Of a DNA stretch of 64,000 nt, positions 24,601 through 38,800 are shown piece by piece. Source of the DNA: Argyresthia goedartella. Lineage: Eukaryota; Arthropoda; Insecta; Lepidoptera; Argyresthiidae. The position numbers and the translations under genes were made by a program. The notes under the pieces are model-generated. The model did not search any database, was not told the origin of the DNA, and was given only the letters and a program-made list of their open reading frames with translations. Within the stretch, counting starts at the first letter, position 1. Each line of letters opens with the position of its first letter. Location of the stretch: contig OX463814.1 in NCBI GenBank assembly GCA_949825045.1, forward strand, positions 30,026,383 to 30,090,382. Direction: 5' to 3'.

Positions 24601-27600
24601 CGATGAAGACCCACGTCGGCAACGTCGTAAACCAGGTCCGGGCTGCACGGGCGAAACTTCGTCCACTCCTGGACTCCGGCCTCCCCCTGCGGTCGAAGCT
24701 CGGGATCTATAAAACGTACATCAGGTCCCGCCTCACGTATGCCTCGCCGGCATGGTACGCCCTCTGCTCGGAGTCCAACAAGAAGAGACTCCGGGCCCAA
24801 GAAAACCTCTCCTTGCGTACCATCGTCGGCGCGCCTCGCTACGTGAGGAACGCAACGATCGCGATTGGAGACACTGACCAGGTTCGTCCAGAGGCTGACG
24901 ACAAACATGTTCGCACAGGCGTACGGCTCTCAACATCCGCTCTCGCGTACCACGCGCGCCCGCCTGACCGTCGCCGCCTACCCCGAGACCTGGTTGCCGA
25001 GCCGGCAGCACCCCTGGATTGAGGCCACATCCCCCACCTGAAGAAGACCTCAGCCACCAAATGACCTGGCTGTAGTCACGGCCAGCGGAAGACTCCGCGG
25101 AAGAGGGTCATCACCCCGGTACCGCAACCCCGCACCCTGCAAGGGGTGCGAGAAGAAAACCAAACTGAAAAACCGAAATCATACTTACCTGGCGTAGGGG
25201 ATACCGTGATCAGGACGCCCCAGGGCGAGGCTTTTCCATTGCACTGCGGTCGGGCAGACCCCTGCGAATATCCCTAATGTGGATATTACGGGCGCGTAAT
25301 TTTTGGCAGTGGGGACTGCGTACGTGCCGTCCCCTTCCTATCCTCAGTGAGATTCAATATTACTGTGCAGCATGTAAGTTTGCATCACTATGAAATTGAT
25401 ATTTCAGGAAGGAACATTTGGTTAAGTTTATTATATATATTCTATATATATATATATCTATCTATTATATAATTATCAATTTGTGAGTTAACTGTCTTCT
25501 TCTTTTGTGACCGGAATAGTACGAATCCCAGAAACGATGTCCTTTTACAAGAGCCAGTAAATATGAAGTCCCCTTTCGAAATTATTTATGTTACAGAATC
25601 ATTACTCGGCACTCGACTCCAAGAAGAACTCGACATAATACAAGCTGCGAGTGGTGATAGGTTCGTAACCAATTCAATATAACCTCTATTTCCACTCCAA
25701 TAACGTCCATCAACTCTATCACAACCTATTTTGTTCACAGCGCTGTTAACAAGCTAAAAGAGACACTAATCTCATGCCAAGAAGAGCTAGAAGATCTCAA
25801 GGAAAGATACAGAGTGTTGGACGAGGAGTGCGAAACATGCGCCGAATATCTGCACGAGAGATACGAACAGTGTATAGAGTTGAGGAAAGAGAAGGCAGCA
25901 CTTGAGGTAATAATAATAACAGTAGAAAGAAGATTGGTCTCGTTTAAAGAATTAATGAAAGGAGATTCGCGAAGCAGAATATATACAGCGGGTGTGAGTG
26001 GAGACGTCGGACGGGGACGCCCAAGAAGGTCCTGCAAATACCAAATTGGCGATTTTGTATGAAGAGACTTATGAATGTTGAAGAAGCGAGTGTGATGTAC
26101 GCCAGGACCGTAGCAAGAAGAGGTCTTCTGCCTACCCCTCTTCCACGAAACAGGCTTCAAAATTTTAGTTTGCACTAAAACAAATGATTTTATTTAATTA
26201 CAGAAAACAGTCGAGGAACTGAAATCGTCGATGGAAAAGAGTGAACCTAAGAAATCTCTTGAAGCTGAAATAACGTTCGCGAGCGTTGCAGTCAATACAG
26301 ATGAAGGTAAGTTGATGTTAACAGTCCAGGGTGACATTTTACGTAAAACCAGTACAACAATTCATTATATATAATGCCCAGACAGTCAATATGTTAAGCA
26401 TGTTTAAGTCAAAAGTCAAACCAGTACAAAGTCAAAATTATAACATGCAGACAATTCCATTAAAAACAAACACCAATAGGATGATTGTTCTACTACATCC
26501 CAATAACCAATCAATCAATTTCATATAATGCCTTCCATCGGTTTGATGACTCCGCAATGTCAAGTCTTGGAAATGTTATGGATTACATGACATATGATTA
26601 GCTCCAAATCACAGGATTTTCGGTATCTAGAAAGCTTCGGCCGTCTGTGGAACCGGAGTTTGGGAACTGGTTCCGTACGAGGCTTTTATATACTTGTATG
26701 GAACTGGTTCCGTATGAGGCTTTTATTTTACTTGTATGGAACTGGTTCTGATTAAGTAATTATCGTTTTCCACGTTAGTACGGAACTGATTATAATCTGT
26801 GACTGCTTTGCTTCAGTCTACTTACAGGTCTAAAATAGATTGAAGTCCTTTTTTATAAGTAGTTATAAATAATTCTAACAACTATACAATAAACAAATCT
26901 ATATTTCTGTAAACTAAAATAACTTCACTGAAATACATTAACTTAAATATCCTCTTTACCGAAGAAACGATCTTAAAATTTAAAAGCGTATGGAGAGATT
27001 AATTCATCGCAGTGGCTTACAGTTATTAAGCCATTTTTTTATTAGAAACTGCACTGTTAATTTCATGGTCAATTTCAAAATAGAGTAATTTTCGTTTCTT
27101 TGATAAATATGTTCAGTAAATCTGCAATTTTTGTGGTTTTTTTCCAATAAAATCATTGATCCGGCTGTGCCATCCTTCCAAATTATTTGTGGTTCATAGT
27201 TGCTCTTCGTTACAACAGCAAGTTTTAGTGAAGTTAGTTTTCTCTAGCCATTGGGCTTTGAAATACGCGTTAAATTCCATACCTGACGGGCTCATACGCA
27301 TTACATACTTGATACCACTTGCTGGTGTCAAACGTGCAATTCTGGCACTTCATGACACATGCCGTTGCTTAACAGGAGTTGAAATTTTTATTGCTTGTCT
27401 TTTCGATATAAGCATCTATTACAATTAAAGTAGCATCCTTTGAGTTGTTATCCCATTATATACTTTGGCCACTGCTTTCATTGCGGCCTTTTCGTAGTCC
27501 ATTGTTACTTTCAAGTGCTTCCAGGCAGGAAAGCCGGAGGAGGATCTCATATATTTCCTGCTTTTTATCAGGTAGTAAACAATAAATTATCGGAGTCACG

Positions 27601-30600
27601 GATTTACTTTTCGTCGGAACCAGTTCCATACAAGTAAAATGAAAGCCTCGTACGGAACCAGTTACATACAAGTAAATAAAAAGCCTCGTACGGAACCATT
27701 TCCATACAAATAAATTAAAAGCCTCGTTCGGAGCGTAGCCAATTCCGAAACTCCGACTTAGACGGCCGAAGCGATCTAAAACAATCAGAAAAGTACAATT
27801 GATATATAAATTTAGAATAATGTTAGTTTATCTACTCTCATATCGTGAAATTCGAATTAAAAACTTCGAAACGCCTTTATATTGACATACTTGATAAACA
27901 CAATACCGAAATTTTAAAATAACACTTTTTCTCAAACAATATTAGTAGTTTATGTGACTGCTACATAATGGAGGGCATTAATACTCGAGAGGCGAGTTTC
28001 ATAATAATATCACTCGAGAGTTTTAATGCCTAATTATGTTCAGTTACATACACTAGTTTATCTACACATATATCATAAGCTCTCTTTGATGTGTTCAGGA
28101 ACCGCATGTTTGACCGGCATTGTGGCTCTGCAGTTGTTGAGCTTGTTCTGTAGTACCAACTTCACGCAGGCGGGCGTCGGCGTTCGAAATTTATATGTCA
28201 GTACCAACTTCACAGACAAACTAGGGGCGGCACGCAGTCGGGCGTCGGTGTTCGAATTTGAATGTCATAATATGTAGAAAAACTACACATTATGGTCATA
28301 ATGTGTAATTTTTCAGATAAGAAATGAGTTTTTACCAAGTAGTTTAACATTATGCTAAGAGGGTTTATGATATGTGTGTAGATAAAATATTTTATCTACA
28401 CACGTATCATAAACCCTCTTTACTGCGTACAAAAACCGCACGTTACGACCAGCATAATGTTGTACTACTTGGTAAAAATTCATAATGTATCAATTTTCGA
28501 CAAATTATGACTTACAAATTTCGAACGCCGATGCCCGCTTGCGTGCCGCCCCTAGATTGTCTGTGAAGTTGATACTACTGAACAAGCTCAACAAGTGCAG
28601 AGCAATTAGCAATGCCACCATGCCGGTCGAACATGCGGTTCCAGAACACATCAAAGAGAGCTTATGATATGTGTGTAGATAAACTAGTGTATGTAACTAT
28701 ACATAATTAGGCATTACGCATCAGTCACATAAACTCCTAATAAAATTGCTATTTTTTCATTATGATACAGTTTTACTTGACGGTGGCAGAGCCCATTAAG
28801 GACTCAACTACCATGGCAGTTCTAGAAATACCCGTTTTGAATTTTATTACCATGGCATAAGGTTCAAAACCGCGATGCCTGTGAATTTCGTTATTTTTGC
28901 TTAAAAATATGCTATAGCAGTGACTGTGAATGCGTATTTGAAATACGGCAAAAGAAATGACTCATAATCTACCAGCAAATCGAGAAACAAATAATTTCTT
29001 ACTCTTGTAACTTTGATCTTTTATTTAGTAGGTTCAACACCAATGTATGAGAGGAGATAAAGTGGTGTATGAAACTGCACATAACTAAGTATTAAAACAC
29101 TCTTGTGATACTATTAGAAACCCTCGTATTTTAATACCCGTCATTATGCAACAGTTAAATTAACTACTATTATTTAGTCTACAACAAATAAAATCCACTG
29201 TAAGGGATGTTATTTAAATTTAAAAAAAAATACTTAATTCTAACCTATTCACAATTCTGTAACATTTTAATTTTTACATTCTAAGATTACCGCCTAGCGC
29301 CATCTAGAAGTATGTTTACAGAATTACAATTACAATCGTTAATCCCTGCGCCATCTCTAGATAGGTAAACAATATACTTGTTGCCATAAGGAAATTGCTA
29401 CCTAATAATCGAACTTTTTAAAGCACATAGCCCACGTGTTTCACCAGACTGGGCGAACCTCCACGCCGTAGTAGTCGACCGGATGTCCTTCGACGCGGAA
29501 GTGGAGAAGAACAAACGTCTCACGAAGGCAGTAGAGGACTACAGGCTCAAGAATCGCGAGGTGAAGGCGACGGCTGCGAAGATGCAGAAGGCGCTCGAGA
29601 AATACGCTAATAGGGAGGCCTCGAAGAGTAATAGCGCTGTTGCCAAGTGAGTTAATAGTCATAATTATTGCTTTAGTAGTTAATGTGTCTGATACATAAT
29701 GAAGGGCATTAAAACTCGAGTATGGGTTTATGAAACGAGCCCCGCATGTTCGACCGGCATTGTGGCATTGATCATTGCTCTGCACTTGTTTAGCTTGTTC
29801 AGTAGTAACAACTTCACAGACAAACTAGGAGCGGCACGCGGGCGGGCGGCGGCGTTCGAAATTTGAATGCCATAATATGTCGAAATATTGATACATTATA
29901 GTCATAATTTATCAATATTCAGATAAGAAATTGGTTTTTACTAAATAGTATCATTTTGCTGGTCATAACGTGCGGTTTTTGGACGCAGTATAGAAGGTTT
30001 ATGATACGTGTGTAGATAAATTAGTCTTTACCTCTAGGTTCGGGGGAATGTGTGTAAATAGTGTCCAAGGTATTATTTATTATTTTATTTATTTATTATC
30101 TTCTAAAAATTTTTGAGTTTTAATAACATGGCATGAGTTTTAAAATCGAGATGCCTCATAACCAGGTACAGATCTACCTAGGAATAGTTAACCTCTGTGG
30201 TGTCGTTGCGGTCGAGGCAATGCTTCCCAAGCGAGAGCTGTTGGGTTCGAATCCCGACTGGAGATAAATAAATAAAAACAATTCTTGGATGTTTACATGT
30301 TTGTGACATCGCTATTTATGGTTCCCACGACATGGTATCCTAGTGCGGTGCCAGAAACGATGTATGTGCCTGTATGTAAAAAAATATAAATTATTCATTG
30401 TTCTGTCATTTTTACTTAACCTAGGCTAAGAACGTGTTAGATGGGTGTTGCCGAAAGCACTCCTGCTAAATATAGAGCAACATAAATGTCACTGTAACTT
30501 AAATAATACTGCCGCTGTCATTACGCGAGGGCGGCCCTACGGTGGGACGGCGCTTATGTGGCGGACAAGTTGTTTGCATGCATTAGTGCCGTGATCGAGA

Positions 30601-32792
30601 GCTCGGAGACCGAATGTGCTTTGATCTTAGACTTAGACTTAGAGCTGGTAGATTTCTGTGAAGAGCAGTCATTACGATGTTTGGACTTGGTGCGGCTAGA
30701 CATGAACATGTACACCTTTGTGAGTGAAGCGTACGGCTTTTAGTTGTATAAGGTCAAAGGAAGCGTATTTAGATACGAATCGTTACAAAAATGCTAAACA
30801 TATATGGGGACATAGGGAAGGAGAACAGATAGATCATATAATAGATTATGTAGCACTAAATTGTGCAATCTAATGGACTAGTATGGACTGTAGGAATGAA
30901 AAATATGTTTGTGAATGTAATTGTCATATAAATTGTATAAATGCACTATATTGTGATATTCTAGATACTTTACAATCAGCAGCAAGACATAGTTGTGAAA
31001 GGAATACAAGAAAAAGACAGCAGTAGCAGCAGACAGCAGCAAGTCATAGGGTGGAATTTTCACGTCAGGCGTTCACACATAAAAGCCAGGGAACATTTGT
31101 TATCGTGGGTCGAGCGTGGTCGGCCATGCTCGGGATATAATTATGAGAACATGACTGCCTCGCGCAGAGAATTTAAAGCCGCGCTTAAATACGGACAAAA
31201 TAATCAAAATAAAATTAGAATGGATGTGCTGGCCCGACATCACAGTTCTGGTAACTTCAAAGAATTTTGGCAAGAAACGAAAAATATAGATCATAAAAGT
31301 AATTTACCAGTTAATGTTGAGGGAGAAAAATAAGAAAAAAATATATTTAGGGATCATTTCAATGTAACAAAAAACACACAAGATAATACGAATAAGGAAT
31401 GTTTTCAAGCTAGTCAAGGTTCGGAGACTCACCCTGTTACGATCACGCCGAAGCTGATAGGTACTATTCTGAGGAAAATGAAGCGTGGTATGTCTCCGGG
31501 TCATGACGGGCTCAGCATAGAACATTTGCTTTATGCGGGCCAGCATATCTGTCAGGTTTTCGCGTGGATTTTTAATCTCTGTTTGAGACATCGTTACCTA
31601 CCTGAGGAACTAATGCATACCCTGGTTGTTCCCATCACAAAGAACAAATCAGGTGACGTCTGGAGCATGGCCAACTATAGGCCTATTTTACTGGCAACTA
31701 TAGTGGCTGAGGTGCTTGAAAGAGTAATCCAGTCCCATTTAAGTTTAGTGAGTATCGATGACGGACAATTCGGATTCCGCCCGCAGGTGTCAACAGACTG
31801 TTTTTGCTCTGAAGCAGGTTGTGGACTATTATAAACAGCAAAATACCACGGTGTGTGCCTGTTTCTTAGATTTGAGTCGTGCCTTTGACACCCTCAATCA
31901 CTGTGGAGGTAGCTGCGGGACACGAGCGCGGGTGTTGCACCTGAGATTGTTGAGCTTCTTGCGTTCTGGTACCATAACCATAACAATGTCAGGTGGGGCT
32001 CTAAGCAGTCAGACAGCTCCAGACTTCCCTGTGGTGTAAGGCTGGGTGGGGCTCACTTCTGTTTTTTAACTTATACATTAACGATTTGATGGTGGATCTG
32101 AGCCGCACCCCCGTCGGGCTCAGGTTGGATGACAGTAATGACCTGAGCTATGCTGACGACATGGTGCTGCTCAGCCCCTCGATCAAAGGTTTGAGAAAAC
32201 TTACTGATATTTGCGAGAGATATGCAAACGAACACGATTTGGTATATAATATCAGAAATAGTAATATTCAGAACGGGAAAGGGACCTGATATCATACCAA
32301 ATTTTTACCTTTACGGACAGCCCATAAAAGTAGTGGATAGTTTTAGGTACCTTGGCCTCATCGTGACGTCAAGCCTGCAAGATGACGCAGATGTGGAACG
32401 TCAACGAAGGGCGTTGTGTATCGTTGGAAATATGGTCGCCCGGAGGTTCCATAGGTCGTCGCCAGACGTAAAACTTTCACTTTTTTAGTCTTTCTGCCAG
32501 ACATTCTACACGTATCAGCTCTGGAATAACTTCACCAAAAAGACGCATGACAAAATACTGGTTGCCTACAATAATACCTTTAGGCACCTGATGGGCCTGA
32601 AGCGCTTCTGCAGAGATTCGGAAATGTAAGCGGATGCCCGTACGATTCCTTTAATGCGTTCGAGCGTAAGCGGATAGAGTCTTTTGTGTCCAGAGATGAC
32701 TCGTGTAGCAACATTATCATCAGGAGTCTGGCGGGAAGACTTATACTGACGAAAATGTATAAACGGTGGGTGGATATTGCCGCCTAACATTA

Positions 32793-32865
<73 letters not shown>

Positions 32866-35800
32866 TTTATATCAAATTTTATTTGTTAGTTTTAAGTGAA
32901 CTATTTATTAAGTTTTAAGTGAAAATTATTATTATTATTATATTTTTATGAATTTTTCATTTCACTCTTGTAATAAAGAGGTTCTGATACACGGGCTTAC
33001 GCCAAGTGCTTATCTACTAAAGATCACGGTCCTTGCCCATGAATTTCCGTACAATTCTACATGTATTTAGTATTGTTGCTTTTTGAAGAAGTATGTGTGT
33101 GGATCTGGGTATATTTATGTTTTGAGACTAGTGTGTAATGTATATGGGATGACTCCTGTGGATGAGATGACTATTGGGATGGTTTTGACATATTGTACAT
33201 GCCATTGTGTTTTAATTTCAATGGCAAGGTCTGAGTATTTTGTGTTTTTTTCTGTAAACGTTGTGGTAAGGTTGTGTGTATTTGGTATGGCTATATCTAT
33301 GAGAAATTCTGTTTTTTTTTGTTTATCGTGGAGAGTTATGTCAGGCCTGTTGAAATGAATAGTTTTGTCTGTAATTATAGTTCTGTCCCAGTAGAGTTTA
33401 AAGTCTGTTGATTCTAAAACTGTCTGAGGTGTGTATTTAAAGTAGGCTGTTTTTTGTGCAATCAATTTGTATCTGAATGCGAGGTGTTGGTGTATGATGG
33501 CTGCAACTTGGTCGTGGCGATGTTTATAATCTGATTGTGCGAGTGATCTGCAGGCTCCTGTGATATGCTGTATTGTTTCTGAACTATTTTGGCACTGTCT
33601 GCACATGTCGCTTGCCATTGTGCGGTCGTGTATGATATGTTTTCTGTAGTTACGAGTATCTATAACCTGGTCCTGTATGGCTAACATAAATCCCTCCGTT
33701 TCCGGGAACAGCTCGCCTTTCTTAAGCCACGCGTTCGACGCAGTTTTGTCGACGTTAGGGTTGGCTAAGTCTAAGCGGTGTCTGCCGTGGAGGGATTTTC
33801 GTGTCCAGATGTCGATTTTCTGTTGCGGTTTGATGATAGTTTCATTTATCTGAGCTTGATGGTCTTGTAGGTTAAGTGGAGTATGTTTAAAGTCGGACTG
33901 AGCGACGGCATTGTGCAGGGTTGAGTGCGATGATTTAGCGTGAAATAACCTTCTTAGTGTGGTGATTTGTTTGTTGTGTAAATTTTTTATGTCTATTATT
34001 CCCCTTCCTCCTTCAATTTTAGGTAGTGTGAGTCTTTGTATGCAAGAGCGTGGATGGTGTTTTCTGTATTTAGTCATAAGTGTGTTGATGGTGCGTTGGT
34101 GTTTTATTAAGTCTGATTGGGACCAGTTGATTATACCGAATGAATATGTGAGGATTGGGATGGCGTATGTGTTTAATGCTTTGACGGTATTTCGAGCGTT
34201 CAACTGTGTTTTAAGTATGCTATGTATCCGTTTCCTAAACTTCTGTGTGATTGTTTTTTTTGTCTCCCTTTGATGTATTTGTTGCGTTTGATAGTAACCT
34301 AAGTATTTATATCCTATCTCGTTATCCACTGGATCTATTTGATCTCCGTTCTCTAATATGTATGTATTGCTCTCAACTTTTCCTCTATGAACTGATTGTA
34401 TTTTGCACTTATCTATTCCGAACTCCATCTGTATGTCATTAGAAAACTGTTGTGTTAGATCTGCAAGTTTATGTATTTCTGTTAAGTTACTTCCATAAAG
34501 TTTTATATCGTCCATATATAGTAAATGTGATAATGTGTGGTGTGTGTCATCAAACTTTATTTGGAATCCTTTTTTTGTGTTATTGAGTAGATTTGATAGT
34601 GGATTAAGTGCCAGGCAAAACCAGAGGGGACTCAGTGAATCGCCCTGGAAGATTCCTCTGCGAATGATGATTTTGTCAGTCTGTATTGTATTGTTATCAT
34701 TGTATAACTTAAGAATAGTGTTCCAGGTCTGCATGGTTGTTGATAGATATGAGATGATAGTGGGGTGAACTTTATAGTGTTGTAATACGTAGATAAGCCA
34801 TGTGTGCGGTACAGAGTCAAAGGCCTTCTTATAGTCAATAAACATAGTGTTAATGTTTCTTTTTTTACGAAGAGCTTGTTTAGATGCGACCGCATCGATG
34901 ATAAGTTGCTCCTTGCATCCCTGACTGAATTTGCGGCATCCTTTTTGTTGTTCAGCTAGTAACTGGTTGGTGTTTACGTGTTTGTATATGAGTTGACTAA
35001 GACATGCTGTTATTATTTTGTATATGTTTTGGAGACAAGTTATGGGTCGATATTTAGCTGGGTTTATGGTATCTGTGAGGTCTTTAGGTAGCATATAGGT
35101 AGTTCCTTGTGTAATGTAATATGGCATGTGCTCCGGATTTTGTATAAAATTGTTTATCTGTAACAATAATATTGGGTGGGTGGGTGATTGTGAGTTTTTT
35201 GTACCAGTAATTATGAATTTTATCAGAACCGGTGGCCTTCCAGTTATATGTCTTAGCTATTACTGAAATCAGAGTATCTATAGTGATACCATCAAATTCC
35301 ATTCCTGGAACATTTTTGAGAGCATGCTGGTCATCTGAGATCCATTTGCTATTATTGTGTGTCACTGGCTTTGACCATATGTTTGACCAGAAGTCATGTA
35401 ATGCTTCTGGTGTAGGTGCTTCTTGTGATTGTGTGGGGCGGTTTGAGTTTTCGGTGAGCAAAGATCTACTGTTATTATTACCGAATGAGTTCCAAGTATT
35501 ATAGTTGCTTTGATCAAACTAATCATTTTCTCAGTATTTTTTCAGAACAATAACCCCTTTTTCACCCACGCCTATAACTGAACCCTCTATTCACCACATT
35601 ACAGAGAACTAGAGGCCTCGACGCAGCAGTTGTCAGCCTGCAGACGAGAGCTGGAGGACCTGCAGCAGCGTTACCGAGAGCTGGACGAGGAGTGCGAGAC
35701 GTGCGCTGAGTACCTGCGGGAGAGAGACGAGCAGCTCGCCAAGATGAGGGAAGCTAAGCTTGCCCTTGAGGTAAATACACACTCGTTCTTCTCGTTTTTA

Positions 35801-38800
35801 TCATCTCTTCATCTTTAAAAATTGTTATTTTTCTCTTTCATAGATTTATGGTTTCAATATGGATTATTTATTATTTATTTATATATAATACTTATATATT
35901 TTAACCCGCGACAAAAAAGTACGGGGTAAAGTTTTAAGCGTCTATCTGTCTGTTTGTGTATCTGTCTGTGGTACTCTAGCGCTCAAATGGGTAGACGGAT
36001 TTTAATGCGGTTTACTGTAAATGATAGTAGACTTCCCTGTGATAGTTCTTAGCTTTGTTTCATTAAAATCGTATCAGTGGTTTGAAAGTTATCAGGAAAC
36101 AACTCAGCCAAATTTTAGCGTTAAGGTTTCATTTATTCTGTCAGGGGTGTTTTATATTTTATGTTATTATACCTAGTCTGTTCCAAGTTTTAGAATACGG
36201 AGAATTTAAATAGAGAGTGACAGTTATTGCTATTTTATTTCACTATGACCTAAATAGAGTTCGGTCTTCTGAAAAATCCTTACTTGATCCCATCAATCCC
36301 AGCTGGAAAGATGAAGTGGGGTGTGAAAGAGCATCTTTAGCAAAAAACCAGTCGACATTTTCAATCTCTTAAAGTCTATCGATATCTATTTAATGAGATG
36401 TCCTCTGTCGATGACTTAACCAAAAAAGGCGGTCCACGAGTTTCCAGCGAACACAGCCGATCCCGAGAGAGTTCGCCAAAATCCTCTCTTGAAACAGAAA
36501 ATCGTGTCTAGAGAGATATAAACTCCAGCCAGGACCATGTTCCGCATCAGCAGCCAACACCTGAAACTCGGCGCTTATCTTCGTTGTACCGGGCAATTCT
36601 TAAAAGTAGATCTGCGCAGCATCAGAGCGACCAGAGTCAAGAAGTAGTGGCAGGCAGCAGCACACGAAGTTTGGATATCGGCGAATTTTATCTGCCTATA
36701 ATTGCGATATATCGGTACGGAGTCTATGACTTGAGTGTATTCGTTGAGTGACCTCGTTGTTACGTTCGACCCTAAACTTACATATCATGAGCACATGAGC
36801 ACTTTGGCCAACGAATGCTTCAAAAGGTTGAGGTTTGTAATATGGAATAGTAATGGATTCCATAACCTGGGTGTGATCCAGCTTCTTTACACGGCCCTAG
36901 TGAAAACCAAACTTGAATCTCAGTGGTTTGGAATCCGCACGAAAGCACCTACATGATTTTGCTCGAGAAGGTACAAAAAGCTTTCCTACGATACCTATAT
37001 CTATAGAGGAAATTTGGAGACTACCCTTACCTTTATCCATCCGCTTTTATATTGGGTATCTCGGATACAACTCACTAGAGGTCAGACGTAACACCGAGCA
37101 GCTTGTGACTGTGTGTCGATTGTTGCGAGTGACTGCGCCGAGCTTGTCGGTACGATATGCGCGCTATACGTGCCCGACAGAGGTACGCACCAGCTGTTAG
37201 CGGGCGGCACGCACCGCACGGTGGCGCGCCAGCAGTCTGCGCTGGTGAGGGCGCGGGACAGTCTCAACGCTCTGTTGAATGCAGCACCACTGACTGATCT
37301 GTTTAGTGATGCATCGAGGCGTATTTTGCGAGAACGTGAGAGAAGGTTCTGCGAGATGAATGTGTGAAAATGTTGTCTTGGAATTATTATTTGAAACATT
37401 GACATTTAATTTTTGATACCCTTGACATATTTCTCAATACTTAATATTTAATACTGTCTAAATTTGAACTTAATTTAATGGTTAATGTCATTTAATACCT
37501 ATTGAATATTATGTACGAATTTGTTATTCCTTACTTGTGAAATAGAATTACTTAAATTTATATTGACGTATGTACTTGTATAACTATTTGACTGCACAGC
37601 GCATTGGGTGCATATCTGTAATGTCATAACATATATATATATATCACACTTGTATATTAAATTAAATTAAATTAAAATTATTTTTTGCATGAAAAAATTA
37701 TCGCTCTAAAAGAAAAGCTGTACCTGCAAAATGATTAGGATACGCGCAGTGCGCACATCTCTCAAGAAGCCTGAGAAAGTTGCCACATAGTGGAAAGAGG
37801 CCACCACCCGGCCTCAGTGATGGTTTAGTGGGGGTCTCATACGCGGGGGTCACTGAGCTTCAGTCCCGCAAGCAAGGCTTCAAATCAATGGCAAAAGAGA
37901 TCAGTCCGTCATTTTAGAGTCAAGCCACTGAACTTTATTTTCAAACCAGCATTTGATATTCCAACAGAACCTAGCACTTGCACACAAAGCGCGAACCACG
38001 CATCACTGGTTTAACCTTTTGACCGCCACACAACTATTTCAAAATGTGTCACTCACACGCCAAACAATTTCCTATGCTATGCAAAATACAACTGAAGTCA
38101 TACGTGATACTTCTAATACGTTTCCTATGCTACGCAAAATGTAACTTAAGTCATACGTGATAAGGTCTCTTTCAATATAAAAAATGTATCGTCTTTAGCC
38201 GACGTGGCGCAAGTGGTACAACTCTCAGTTGTCGCCCAGTGCCAACCGGGGCGGTCAAAGGGTTAAGGACAAATTCCCCGATTTTATTGCTGCCGAAAAT
38301 TGCCTCTCAGGCAGCTCCAATAATAAATAACCCATCGGACTACCGACAATGGCAAGTGTTAGAGAAGAAAGCCAGCTTAAGGCTCATCAAAAATTCCAGT
38401 CGTTAAAGCGTGCTACGGCAGAGAAGAAGGGGCGTTTCGAATATTTTGTATGTTTAGCTGATAAAAGGAAATAATTAATATTATTGAATACATTTTGGTT
38501 ATTTTTTCTATCCTAATCTGATTTATGTTTCTGATATTCTATTTCAACTTTTCTTGAAATAGAATGTATGGCTAGACTCGGTCAATACGATTACTATTAT
38601 GAGTTTGTAAAACTACACAAATCGACTATAGTTTAGCATTTGTATAGCAACGCGTACAGCGCCTCTAGCGGTATCTTCGCTGAACTAAAAATGGTTTCTT
38701 TTTATCCTTGACCTCATCATATAAAAGAAAGGCTTATGTTTAAACGATTACCAAAAACGCACCTATTTTACTACCAATAAATTCTAAATGACTGCCAGAA

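Noticed and set aside
25181..25334. A working U1 snRNA gene
   Set aside because: Part of stem I is missing and the upstream flank is a LINE 3' UTR rather than a snRNA promoter.
26663..27735. CRISPR-like array of ~38-bp repeats
   Set aside because: Units are head-to-tail without spacers, lie in inverted position at the two ends of a transposon, and the genome is eukaryotic.
29431..29447. Exon 11 starting at the TAG acceptor at 29430
   Set aside because: It breaks the reading phase from exon 10; the acceptor at 29446-29447 keeps it.
33083..35504. Several + strand ORFs (33083-33358, 33959-34273, 35232-35504)
   Set aside because: They are reverse shadows of the Dong-like RT frame.
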